A stretch of DNA of 64,000 bases from positions 1 to 64,000 of the forward strand of contig JAIXUC010000001.1 of the NCBI GenBank assembly GCA_027483665.1. Direction: 5' to 3'. Positions 1 through 7,324 of the stretch are shown here, one piece after another. Numbering within the stretch: position 1 is the first letter of the stretch; every line of letters begins with the position of its first letter. The notes below the pieces were generated by a model. It made no database searches and was not told the DNA's origin. It saw only the letters and a list, made by a program, of their open reading frames with translations. The translations under genes and the position numbers were made by a program. The DNA is from Comamonadaceae bacterium (GTDB lineage: Bacteria > Pseudomonadota > Gammaproteobacteria > Burkholderiales > Burkholderiaceae_C).

Positions 1-325
1 CACCGACCCCTGTGAGTGGCGCAGTGGCGCGCCTGCTGGTGCGCGCCGGAAAACCTATAGCGCCAGAGCTGGGTTGCACGCAACCACTGCTTCACTCGAA
101 GCACGGGCTGTTCGCCCCGCGACCTTGAACGCTGCGCAAAGCTCGGTGGTGCGGGTGTCCGGGCGGAGGCCTCATTCGCGGTTGCCAGCACGCGAGAGCG
201 CCACAAAAGGCGTTCACGCAGCAACACCTGAGCACCCAAAGCAGCCGCCCGCGAGGCAGGCCGGGAGAACGGATCCCGCGCCGCCGGGCACAGCCCAGGT
301 GTGGCGAACGGCGCTAGCCTGAACC
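1..325 (-). repeat. Dispersed palindromic repeat, copy A (cut by window start)
   Basis: This stretch matches the reverse complement of 30691-31015 nearly base for base over the same 325-base length, and also matches 20835-21160. It carries the conserved palindrome GGTTGC-AC-GCAACC at 72-85, which lies at the symmetry axis of the complete copies. Only one outer arm is in the window; the other should lie upstream of base 1. ORFs across it exist in several frames, but their translations follow the repeat and not a protein family, so I treat it as noncoding. It ends about 40 bases past the stop of the Crp/Fnr gene. Confidence 0.8.
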
Positions 326-365
326 CACCAGATAGGTGCAGCAAACGGCTAACGGGGAAAGCTCT

Positions 366-1139
366 TCAAACCACCGCGTGAACATCCAACTGCATCAGCA
401 GATCTTCAATGGTCGCGGTGCCCAAACTCACGCTGTCTCTTCGCAAACAGCGCAAAAACCGCTGCCAAGTGCCGATGGACTGCACTTCCAACTTGCCATA
501 GCCAATGCGTACCCAGCTGTTGGCGGCCAGCTGTTGCAGGTACTCCGAGAACAGCGTGCGTGAAACGCCACACAAACGCGCCAACACCGCTTGGGTCACG
601 GGAATCTCCAGCCCGCCATCAAAGCCGATGGTCGGCGGACGCTCGGAATGCGAGGCCAGGGCTTCGGTGAACAACCCCAGGCCCATCACCACACGCATGG
701 CCGGACTGCCGAATTTCATCAGGGCCAGCGTGTCGGCGCTCATCTCGGCGCGCCAGGACACCATGGATGCCACGCGCTTCAAGAACATGGGCTCGCGGTC
801 CAGTGCTTGCACCATGAGCGCGGCGGGCAGGCGCATGGCCTGCACATCGCAGGCGGCGTGGTAGTCCAGCGCGGTGGGGCGGCGGTTAAGAATGCTTTGT
901 TCGCCAAACCAGGTGTGGTTGCCGTAGATGAACATGGGCATGCGCTCGCCGTCGCCTTTGGGGGCCGAGGCCACCACCAGCCCTTCGATCACCAACTGCC
1001 AGTAATCGAGCGTGTCGCCCTTCTTCCAGATGGGCTGCTCGGGCTCGTATGAGACGAGCTTGGCGTGCTGCAACATGGAGCGAGACAGCGGCTCGCTCAT
1101 GCCCACGCGGGCCATCATGTGCATGAGGTAATTGGACAT
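366..1139 (-). CDS. Crp/Fnr-family transcriptional regulator
   Basis: A 257-residue protein with an N-terminal cyclic-nucleotide-binding-type beta roll (about residues 25-140) and a C-terminal winged helix-turn-helix (about 181-203, around ARLCGVSRTLFSEYL). Length and order fit the Crp/Fnr family. The N-terminus lacks the clustered cysteines of FNR, so a [4Fe-4S] oxygen sensor is unlikely; the ligand is unknown. It is transcribed alone. A 14-base dyad with the half-site spacing used by this family lies 89-102 bases upstream of the start, which suggests autoregulation. The target genes cannot be read from the sequence. Confidence 0.85.
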   Translation of the reverse strand: MSNYLMHMMARVGMSEPLSRSMLQHAKLVSYEPEQPIWKKGDTLDYWQLVIEGLVVASAPKGDGERMPMFIYGNHTWFGEQSILNRRPTALDYHAACDVQAMRLPAALMVQALDREPMFLKRVASMVSWRAEMSADTLALMKFGSPAMRVVMGLGLFTEALASHSERPPTIGFDGGLEIPVTQAVLARLCGVSRTLFSEYLQQLAANSWVRIGYGKLEVQSIGTWQRFLRCLRRDSVSLGTATIEDLLMQLDVHAVV

Positions 1140-1227
1140 CTCGTCTTCCTTGGGTGTTCTGTGCTGGGCGGGGTTGCTTCATTGAGCAGCACATCTGTAA
1201 CTGTTCAATGGACGACAGAATAGAAAC

Positions 1228-1269
1228 TTAGCCACGGCTAAACGAGGAACTTTTGTTCAGTTTCGAACA
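1228..1269. promoter_or_regulatory. Two dyads upstream of the Crp/Fnr gene
   Basis: TTAGC-N4-GCTAA (1228-1241) is a perfect dyad with the 5-4-5 layout of Crp/Fnr-family sites. Right after it lies TGTTC-N6-GAACA (1254-1269), a second perfect dyad. Both sit in the 267-base gap between the regulator start (1139) and the stop of the CusF-like gene (1407). The first is a plausible autoregulatory operator; the second could bind another regulator. No clear -35/-10 pair was assigned. Confidence 0.5.
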
Positions 1270-1406
1270 CTGGCGAGCAGGCCTTCCGACAAGCGGTTGG
1301 CGGACGAGGATGAGTGGTTTCGCCGGGCGTGCCGACAATCACGCCCGGGCTGCGAATGCGGTGGCGATGTTGAGCCGCTGAACAGTGTTCGCAGCTTTTT
1401 ATCCGC

Positions 1407-1838
1407 TCAGGGCCGCGGCACGATACGGGTCACTCGGTAAGCGCCCAGCGCCTGGTCTGCCTGAAACAGCACCTGGTCTCCGACCTTCAGGCCTTGCAGC
1501 ATGGCGGGGTCCACCGCCTGAAAAACCATGGTCATGGGCGGCATGTCCAGGCTTTTGATTTCGCCGTGTCGCAACGTGATCTTGCCGGCTCGCAGGTCGA
1601 TGCGGCGCACCTCAGCGGTGGCCATGTTGGCGCTGCTGTCTGCTGCAGCGCTTCCTTTGGCCGCTGGAGCAGAAGCGGTCGCAGCCGGGGTCGGTGCTTG
1701 CGCCTGTGCCAAAGGCCATGCACAGGCAAGCAACAGGCCCAGAGCGAGCTGGCGGGTGCGCAGCCCGGCCGATGCTTGGAAGTCTGAAGCCGAATGAAAA
1801 ATGTCAGGCAGGCCGGTGGTGTTGCGTGTGTTCGTCAT
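1407..1838 (-). CDS. CusF-like periplasmic copper-binding protein
   Basis: About 143 residues: a signal peptide (hydrophobic core ending LAQAQA), an Ala/Ser-rich linker, and a C-terminal CusF-type beta barrel containing KITLRHGEIKSLDMPPMTM. In CusF copper is bound by a His, two Met of an MTM-type motif and a capping Trp. Here the His and MTM are present and the Trp position reads Met (DMPPMTM where CusF has NWPEMTM). It is the last gene of the copper block, 61 bases after the DUF411 gene. The start is uncertain: ATG at 1838 and an in-frame ATG at 1850 both lack a clear ribosome binding site. Confidence 0.75.
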   Translation of the reverse strand: MTNTRNTTGLPDIFHSASDFQASAGLRTRQLALGLLLACAWPLAQAQAPTPAATASAPAAKGSAAADSSANMATAEVRRIDLRAGKITLRHGEIKSLDMPPMTMVFQAVDPAMLQGLKVGDQVLFQADQALGAYRVTRIVPRP

Positions 1839-1899
1839 GGGTGTGTGCATCCGGGTTGTTAAGAAGTGAACGGGGTGTGAGCGCGGCAGGGTGTGCGTT

Positions 1900-2367
1900 T
1901 CAGCTTCTGTAGCTGGAGAACACGCGGTGCGTACCGTCGCGTTGCACGAGCAGCACGTCGTAGGGGTCGCGCTGCTGGCCTTGTTCCATGCCAGGGCTGC
2001 CAATCGGCATGTTGGGCACGCTCAAGCCAAGAGCGTCAGGCCTGCGGGCCAGCAAGGCCAAGATATCGGCGGCTGGCACATGCCCTTCCAGCGCGTAGCC
2101 AGCCACGCGGGCGCTGTGGCAACTGGCGAGAGCCAGCGGCATGCCCAGCTGGGCACGAAAGGGGGCGGTGTCGGGCACGTCATAGGCCAACACCCGCATG
2201 CCGTGGGCTTGCAGGTGCTCCACCCAAGCCTTGCAACACCCGCAGCTGGGCGTCTTCCACACCTCCACCAGCAGCGGCGCGGGTCCTTTGCTGTCGGCTT
2301 TGCAACCCACCAAGCCCAGCACAGCCGAAGTGCCGGCCATCAGGCACCAAGAGCGCCGGCGCATCAT
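1900..2367 (-). CDS. DUF411 putative metal-binding lipoprotein
   Basis: A 155-residue protein with a lipoprotein-type signal (lipobox LVGC near residue 22) followed by a DUF411 domain. The hallmarks are the KTPSCGCCKAW cysteine motif near residue 40, a later SCHSARV, and GYALEGHVPA. DUF411 proteins recur in copper-resistance clusters and are thought to bind metal; no enzymatic activity is established. The start codon overlaps the cupredoxin stop (ATGA), so translational coupling is likely. The exact role in copper transfer is inferred only from context. Confidence 0.85.
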   Translation of the reverse strand: MMRRRSWCLMAGTSAVLGLVGCKADSKGPAPLLVEVWKTPSCGCCKAWVEHLQAHGMRVLAYDVPDTAPFRAQLGMPLALASCHSARVAGYALEGHVPAADILALLARRPDALGLSVPNMPIGSPGMEQGQQRDPYDVLLVQRDGTHRVFSSYRS

Positions 2368-2933
2368 GGCCGGGCACTCACGGTGACTTGGCCACGCATG
2401 CCCGCCTCGAAGTGGCCTGCAATCAGACAGGCGAACTCGAATGCACCAGCCCGGTTGAAGGTCCAGATGATCTCGCCACGCTGGCCGGGCTCGACGTGGG
2501 TCATGTACGGCTCCTCGTGCGCCATGTTGGGAAACTTCTTCATCAGTTCGGCGTGCTCAGCCAGCTCTTGCGGCGTGCCGATGACCAGTTCGTGCATCAG
2601 CGCGCCGCTGTTGCGAACGCGCAGGCGCACCGTCTCACCTTGGCGTACCTCGATGCGCTGTGGCGAAAAGCGCATCTGATCGTCCATGCGAATGTCGATG
2701 GTGCGGCTGACCTGGCGCGTCTCGCCAGCCATGCCCCAGGCCTTTTGCTCGGGCGCCAGCTTGGCTGAGCCCTGCGCCGAACCATGGGCTGGCCCGTGCG
2801 CCAGAGCAGCACCAGATGCCAGCAACAGCACAGCGCCGACAGCGCAACGCATGCGGACAAGCAGCGCAGACGCCGGCCGCGCTGTGCTGGAAGGGTGGAA
2901 TGAAAGGTCGGAAATTGAACGCATTCGGTCCAT
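2364..2933 (-). CDS. Periplasmic cupredoxin-domain protein
   Basis: About 189 residues. After a signal peptide ending GAALAHG, a plastocyanin-like fold carries the usual copper ligands: a His in MHELVIG and the C-terminal Cys-His-Met set in FACLIAGHFEAGM. Such small cupredoxins accept or buffer copper or electrons in the periplasm. The start at 2933 is chosen for a GGAG six bases upstream; it leaves a long region before the hydrophobic core, and an ATG at 2852 would give a standard signal peptide but has no visible ribosome binding site. It overlaps the DUF411 gene and follows the multicopper oxidase gene. Confidence 0.85.
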   Translation of the reverse strand: MDRMRSISDLSFHPSSTARPASALLVRMRCAVGAVLLLASGAALAHGPAHGSAQGSAKLAPEQKAWGMAGETRQVSRTIDIRMDDQMRFSPQRIEVRQGETVRLRVRNSGALMHELVIGTPQELAEHAELMKKFPNMAHEEPYMTHVEPGQRGEIIWTFNRAGAFEFACLIAGHFEAGMRGQVTVSARP

Positions 2934-2987
2934 AGCCATCTCCAAGGTTGGTTCAACAAAAGTCAAGGTCGGGGTAGCGGGCGGTAC

Positions 2988-4415
2988 TCAATGGTGGGCG
3001 CCATGGCCGGGCTTGCGCACCTGGGCTGCGGGTGTCTGAGCCGGTGCTTGGGTCGCGGCGGGCGCACCCCGTTCAGCAGCAAATCGCTGCGGCTCGGGCA
3101 ACGTGCCCGACACCTCAAAAGCCTGCGTGCCAGTTGGTTGACGAAACCAGCCCGGGTCGCTGAAGTCACCGGGCTTCTGGTCGCGGCGCACCTTGAGCGT
3201 GGTGAACATGCCGCCCATCTCGATCGGGCCATACGGGCCGGTGCCGGTCATCATGGGCGCGGTGTTGTCGGGCAAGGCCATCTCCATTTCGCCCATGTCG
3301 GCCATGCCGCGCTCGCCCATCACCATCAACTCAGGCGCTGCGCGCTGCAGGCGGCCGACCATCCCTCGGTGATCAACGCCAATCATGGTGGGCACGCCGT
3401 GCCCCATGGCGTTCATGGTGTGGTGGCTCTTGTGGCAGTGGAAGGCCCAGTCGCCCTCTTCATCGGCCAGGAAGTCGATTTGCCGCATCTGCCCCACGGC
3501 GATGTCGGTCGTGACCTCGGGCCAACGCGCGCTGCGCGGCACCGGCCCACCATCGGTGCCTGTCACCATGAATTCGTGGCCGTGCAGGTGGATGGGGTGG
3601 TTGGTCATGGTGAGGTTGCCCACCCGCACGCGTACCCGGTCGCCCAAGCGCACGTTGAGCGTGTCGATGCCCGGAAACACGCGGCTGTTCCAACTCCAGA
3701 TGTTGAAGTCGAGCATGGTGTTCACCTTGGGCGTGAGGCTGCCGGGCTCGACGTCGTAGGCGTTGAGAAGGAAGCAGAAATCGCGGTCCACGGCGTCGAT
3801 GTCGGGGTGGCGCCCGCGTGCATCGATCCGAGGGTGCGTCACCCAGAAACCCATCATGCCCATGGCCATTTGCGTCATCTCATCAGCGTGCGGGTGGTAC
3901 ATGAAAGTGCCGGGGCGGCGCGCCTCGAATTCGTAGGCAAAGGTTTTGCCCACCGGGATCTGCTTTTGGTTCAGGCCGCCCACACCATCCATGCCGTTGG
4001 GCAGGCGCTGTCCGTGCCAGTGAATGGTGGTGTGCTCGGGCAGGCGGTTGGTCACAAAGATGCGCACCCGGTCGCCCTCCACCACCTCGATGGTCGGCCC
4101 GGGGCTTTGCCCGTTGTAGCCCCACATGTTGACCATGAAGCCCGGGCTCATTTCGCGCACCACGGGCTCGGCCACCAGGTGAAATTCCTTCACGCCCTGG
4201 TTCATGCGCCACGGCAAGGTCCAGCCGTTGAGCGTCACCACGGGGCGGTAGGGTCGGCCAGCACCGGTCACGCCCGGTGGCGTCCAGGGCGGCTGCGTGG
4301 CCACGCTGCTTTGGTTGACGGGCTCGGGCAGCGCGGCCAGCGCGTGGCGGCTAACCGCGGCGGCAGCCACGGCCACTGCGCCGGCCGCGCCAGCGAAAAG
4401 ATGTCGTCTTTGCAT
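2988..4415 (-). CDS. Met-rich multicopper oxidase (copper-resistance type)
   Basis: A 475-residue, probably Tat-exported protein: the N-terminus MQRRHLFAGAAGAVAVAAAA resembles a Tat-type leader, though with only RR. All four copper motifs are visible: TTIHWHGQ, FMYHPHAD, HPIHLHGHEF and the type 1 site HCHKSHHTMNAM (HCH-x3-H-x4-M). A Met-rich stretch (GMADMGEMEMALP and PMMTG) precedes the C-terminus, as in oxidases that handle Cu(I). The tail is His-rich (GHGAHH). The start at 4415 lies 10 bases after the TolC gene stop, with GAAAGAAA as a likely ribosome binding site; an upstream ATG at 4508 would run into the TolC gene. Confidence 0.9.
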   Translation of the reverse strand: MQRRHLFAGAAGAVAVAAAAVSRHALAALPEPVNQSSVATQPPWTPPGVTGAGRPYRPVVTLNGWTLPWRMNQGVKEFHLVAEPVVREMSPGFMVNMWGYNGQSPGPTIEVVEGDRVRIFVTNRLPEHTTIHWHGQRLPNGMDGVGGLNQKQIPVGKTFAYEFEARRPGTFMYHPHADEMTQMAMGMMGFWVTHPRIDARGRHPDIDAVDRDFCFLLNAYDVEPGSLTPKVNTMLDFNIWSWNSRVFPGIDTLNVRLGDRVRVRVGNLTMTNHPIHLHGHEFMVTGTDGGPVPRSARWPEVTTDIAVGQMRQIDFLADEEGDWAFHCHKSHHTMNAMGHGVPTMIGVDHRGMVGRLQRAAPELMVMGERGMADMGEMEMALPDNTAPMMTGTGPYGPIEMGGMFTTLKVRRDQKPGDFSDPGWFRQPTGTQAFEVSGTLPEPQRFAAERGAPAATQAPAQTPAAQVRKPGHGAHH

Positions 4416-4425
4416 GGTGTTTCTT

Positions 4426-5781
4426 TCAGTGAGGGGCTGCGCCACCGGATGGGGTGCCGCCTTGGCGTCCCTTGGCGGCGGGCGTTGCGGACAAGGGCAC
4501 ATCGACACCGCTCAGCACGGCTTGCAGGTCGAGGTGCGCAGCCCACGCATCGCGCCAAGCGTCGTGCAGCGACATCTCGGCTTGCAGCACCTGCAGGCGC
4601 GCCTGCAGCAGGTCCCAGGTGCTGATGAACATGCCGTTGTGGCGCAACTGCATCTCGTCAAACCAGGCCTGCTGCGTGGGCAGCACCTGACGCCAATGCG
4701 CCAAGCGTGCTTGTGCGGCGTGGGCCTGCGCCAAAGTGCTGCGCACCTGCGATGTCATTTGCACTTGCCACTGCGCCTGCTCTGCTCGGGCCTTCGCTGC
4801 GGCCTCTGTGCGGTGGTCTGGCGGGGGGCTCATGCGGGGCGCTCGCGCGGGTGCCAACTGGCCCTTGGCGCTGGCCCAGGCTGCCTGCCAAGCAGCCGCT
4901 CGGCGTGCCTCCAAAGCCTGCAGCGCGCGCGGGTTGGCCCTGTCTTGCTCGCGCTGCCAATCGGCGCGCTGTGCCTGCCAAGCCGGGTGGGCTGACAAGG
5001 CTTGCGCCAACAAAGCCGGCAGGTCTGCAGCACCAGGCGGGGTGGGCACTTCGGGCAAGGCGGCGGGTAATCGCATGGCGCCCAGTTCGCCTGCCCAGAC
5101 CACCGAGCGTGCCAGCTGCTCCAAAGCGCTGGCTTTGGCCTGTGCAGCATCGATGGCCTGGCGCTGGGCTTGCGCGAGCTGAAGCTGCTGCTCGATTCCG
5201 CGCATGCGAGGCCAATTACCTACTGCAACCATGCGCTGCGCCAGCTCATACCCCGTCTGCACGACCTCCAACTGCACCTGAGCACGTTCTGCCTGCGCCT
5301 GCGCCGACACCGCCTGCAGCCAAACGCGGCTCACCTCATGGGCTGCGCTGGCCAGGCGCTGGTTGGCGGCCATCTGCTCTGCTGCGCTGCTGGAGGCCTC
5401 GGCCATCAGATCGGGACGCTGAAGAAAAGCGCGCTGCACCGCCTGCTCTGACCGCAGCAACTCCATGCTTTGGCCAGCCGGTAGCGCTGGCGCGCCGGGG
5501 CCGGCGGATGGCTTGGCCGGAGTTCGGCCGTTACCTTGGCCGTTACCTTGGCTGTTACCTTGGCCGTTGCGCTGGGCTTCCTCCCAGCGCAGCCAATCAA
5601 CATGTCCACGCTTGAAGCGGCCCACCAAGTCATTGGCATCTCGCCACTGGCGCAGCGCGTCGTCCGGTGTGGGAATGGAGGCGGCGGGTACTTCGGCACC
5701 GCTGCCCTGAGCAGCAGCGGGAACGACGCTTAGCCCAAGCGCCGCCGCCAGTGCCCAAGGCGTTAGGGGGTGATTGATCAT
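4426..5781 (-). CDS. TolC-family outer-membrane protein in the copper block
   Basis: A 451-residue protein with a signal peptide (ending VPAAAQG) and two long Ala/Gln/Leu-rich helical segments, as in TolC-type channels. A Gly/Asn/Gln insert near residues 72-86 comes from a 12-base tandem repeat. No membrane-fusion or RND gene accompanies it in this operon, so its pump partner is unknown; copper clusters often carry an outer-membrane protein of this type. It is followed after 10 bases by the multicopper oxidase gene. The long, compositionally biased C-terminal part makes a finer assignment unsafe. Confidence 0.75.
   Translation of the reverse strand: MINHPLTPWALAAALGLSVVPAAAQGSGAEVPAASIPTPDDALRQWRDANDLVGRFKRGHVDWLRWEEAQRNGQGNSQGNGQGNGRTPAKPSAGPGAPALPAGQSMELLRSEQAVQRAFLQRPDLMAEASSSAAEQMAANQRLASAAHEVSRVWLQAVSAQAQAERAQVQLEVVQTGYELAQRMVAVGNWPRMRGIEQQLQLAQAQRQAIDAAQAKASALEQLARSVVWAGELGAMRLPAALPEVPTPPGAADLPALLAQALSAHPAWQAQRADWQREQDRANPRALQALEARRAAAWQAAWASAKGQLAPARAPRMSPPPDHRTEAAAKARAEQAQWQVQMTSQVRSTLAQAHAAQARLAHWRQVLPTQQAWFDEMQLRHNGMFISTWDLLQARLQVLQAEMSLHDAWRDAWAAHLDLQAVLSGVDVPLSATPAAKGRQGGTPSGGAAPH
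5530..5565. repeat. 12-base tandem repeat inside the TolC-like gene
   Basis: Three consecutive units of GTTACCTTGGCC (one with a single change) encode the Gly-Asn/Ser-Gly-Gln run in the N-terminal part of the TolC-like protein. The unit is a multiple of three, so copy-number change would lengthen the linker without shifting frame. Confidence 0.8.
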
Positions 5782-5939
5782 GGGTTTTCCTGACAGGTTG
5801 AGATAACCCGTTCGCCAAGATGGCCGAAGCCGCAGTCAGCTGCGGTTGGCCATGCGCAAACAGGCGCGTGGCTAGAGGGGCCTGCCCTGCGTCCGCAAAG
5901 ACGCCGTGCATCAAGCCGCTGCGCGGCTTGGGGCCCAGC

Positions 5940-6383
5940 TCAGGAAATGGGTGGTTTGGTCAGCGGCGCCAGCCAAACGGTGGCGTCGTGGGTCATGCCC
6001 GCGATGGGGCAATGCTGGGCAGCAGCCGGTGCGCGTTCCTGCTCGCTGTGCAGCGGCATGGCGACTGAATGGCAGGTTTGGCAGCTGCCGCAAGTGTGGG
6101 CCTGCTCGACTGCCACCGAATCAACTGCTGCCTTACCGGTAGCCAAAGCGGCTGGTCCGCCGTGGCAGTCTGGCGAAGACTGAAGAGCGATGGGCGTAGC
6201 AGGTGTGGCCGGTGTGGCAGGTGTGGGAAGTGAGGCATGTGCGGCCAAAGCAGACGTCTGGTTGACCGACGCCAGCATGTGCGTTGGCGACATGTCGGTG
6301 GCCAACAGGCGCAGCGGCACCAAGACCAGCACCAACCAAACCATCCAGCGGCGAACGTTTCCGACCTGCATGCGCGCGATCAT
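5940..6383 (-). CDS. Small Cys/His-rich secreted protein of the copper block
   Basis: I do not recognise a named family. From the ATG at 6383 the product has 147 residues; an ATG at 6371 is an alternative. A hydrophobic segment (MVWLVLVLVPLRLLA) looks like a signal peptide or anchor. It is followed by an Ala/Thr/Pro repeat and a metal-site-like region with HTCGSCQTCHS (CxxCxxCH) and a later QHCPIAGM. Its position upstream of the TolC and multicopper oxidase genes on the same strand, 36 bases after the HDOD gene, suggests a metal-binding role in copper handling. CxxCH can also mark haem c attachment, which should be considered. Confidence 0.55.
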   Translation of the reverse strand: MIARMQVGNVRRWMVWLVLVLVPLRLLATDMSPTHMLASVNQTSALAAHASLPTPATPATPATPIALQSSPDCHGGPAALATGKAAVDSVAVEQAHTCGSCQTCHSVAMPLHSEQERAPAAAQHCPIAGMTHDATVWLAPLTKPPIS

Positions 6384-6418
6384 AGTCGTGGCGCTTGCAT
6401 CGATCAGCCGGGGGGCTT

Positions 6419-7324
6419 TCAGGCCTTGATGGCCACCACCGGGCCGCTCTCGGTGTAGAGCTGGCGCAAGGACGCTTCGTCGAGCTTCAGCTCGGTCAAC
6501 ACGTCGAGGCGGGCCTTGTCCCATTCGCAAGTCAGGCTCAGGCCGGTGTGTTGCTGCAGCAGGTGCTCGGCCAGTTGCGCGATTGCTACCAGCGCGCGCG
6601 CGCCACTGTCGAGGGCGGCCCCAGGGGGCGCCGCTGGTGCTGCGCCAATCAAATGGAAAGCGTGGTGGTGGCGAATGGCTTGGCAAACTTCGGGCGGCAA
6701 CCACCAGCTCTGCGCCAGCATGCTGCCCACCACGGTGTGGTTGGTCGGCAGAGATTGGTCTTCAACCTGGGTGAAGCCCAGCACCGCTTCCGCATTGGCT
6801 CGGCGCAGCACTTGCGGGTATTGGGGAAACTTTTGCCACAGCACGGGTATGCCGCTGTCGCGAAAAAGCCCGAAGGTGTAGGCGTCATCGGGCCTGGCCC
6901 GTCCTGAAAGCGAAGCGCTTTGGGACAACCACCCACTGAGCCGGGCAATGGTGCCCGAGGCGTCCCAAAAACGCTCCATGGCCGGGCTGGGTGGAAAGGC
7001 CTCTTTGAGCACCAGGCCCGCAATGGCGCGGCTGGCTTTGGTCAGGCCCAGCATGATCAAAGCGCCTTCTGGCGAGCGCACTGGCTGGCGCAAGCCGAAA
7101 TAGGGCGAGTTGCACAACGCAATGAGCCCGGCAGCCAAGGCCACGTCAGCGCGGATGACCTCGGCCAAGGCGCGCAGGTCGGGCTCGTCGCGCTGCATTT
7201 CGTTTTGAATGCGCGTGAGGATCGCCGGGCATGGCGGTATGTGGATGTCACGCAAAGTGGCAGCCAGTCGCTGCGACAGCTCTTCTTCATTGAGCTCTGG
7301 CTGTTCAGGGCGGGGCTCAGCCAT
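6419..7324 (-). CDS. HDOD-domain signalling protein
   Basis: A 301-residue protein whose core (about residues 25-240) is an HDOD domain: LRDIHIPPCPAILTRIQNEM, RADVALAAGLIALCNSPYFG, then repeated helices including NHTVVGSMLAQSW. HDOD proteins are non-enzymatic relatives of HD domains that act in signalling and c-di-GMP or stress networks. The ATG at 7324 overlaps the stop of the upstream GGDEF-EAL gene (ATGA), so it belongs to the RsbQ-kinase-GGDEF operon. An earlier in-frame ATG at 7354 lies inside that gene and is less likely. Confidence 0.88.
   Translation of the reverse strand: MAEPRPEQPELNEEELSQRLAATLRDIHIPPCPAILTRIQNEMQRDEPDLRALAEVIRADVALAAGLIALCNSPYFGLRQPVRSPEGALIMLGLTKASRAIAGLVLKEAFPPSPAMERFWDASGTIARLSGWLSQSASLSGRARPDDAYTFGLFRDSGIPVLWQKFPQYPQVLRRANAEAVLGFTQVEDQSLPTNHTVVGSMLAQSWWLPPEVCQAIRHHHAFHLIGAAPAAPPGAALDSGARALVAIAQLAEHLLQQHTGLSLTCEWDKARLDVLTELKLDEASLRQLYTESGPVVAIKA

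Noticed and set aside
2991-4625. 544-codon ORF antisense to the multicopper oxidase gene
   Set aside because: It is a high-G+C shadow of the oxidase gene, His/Val-rich with no protein-family pattern.
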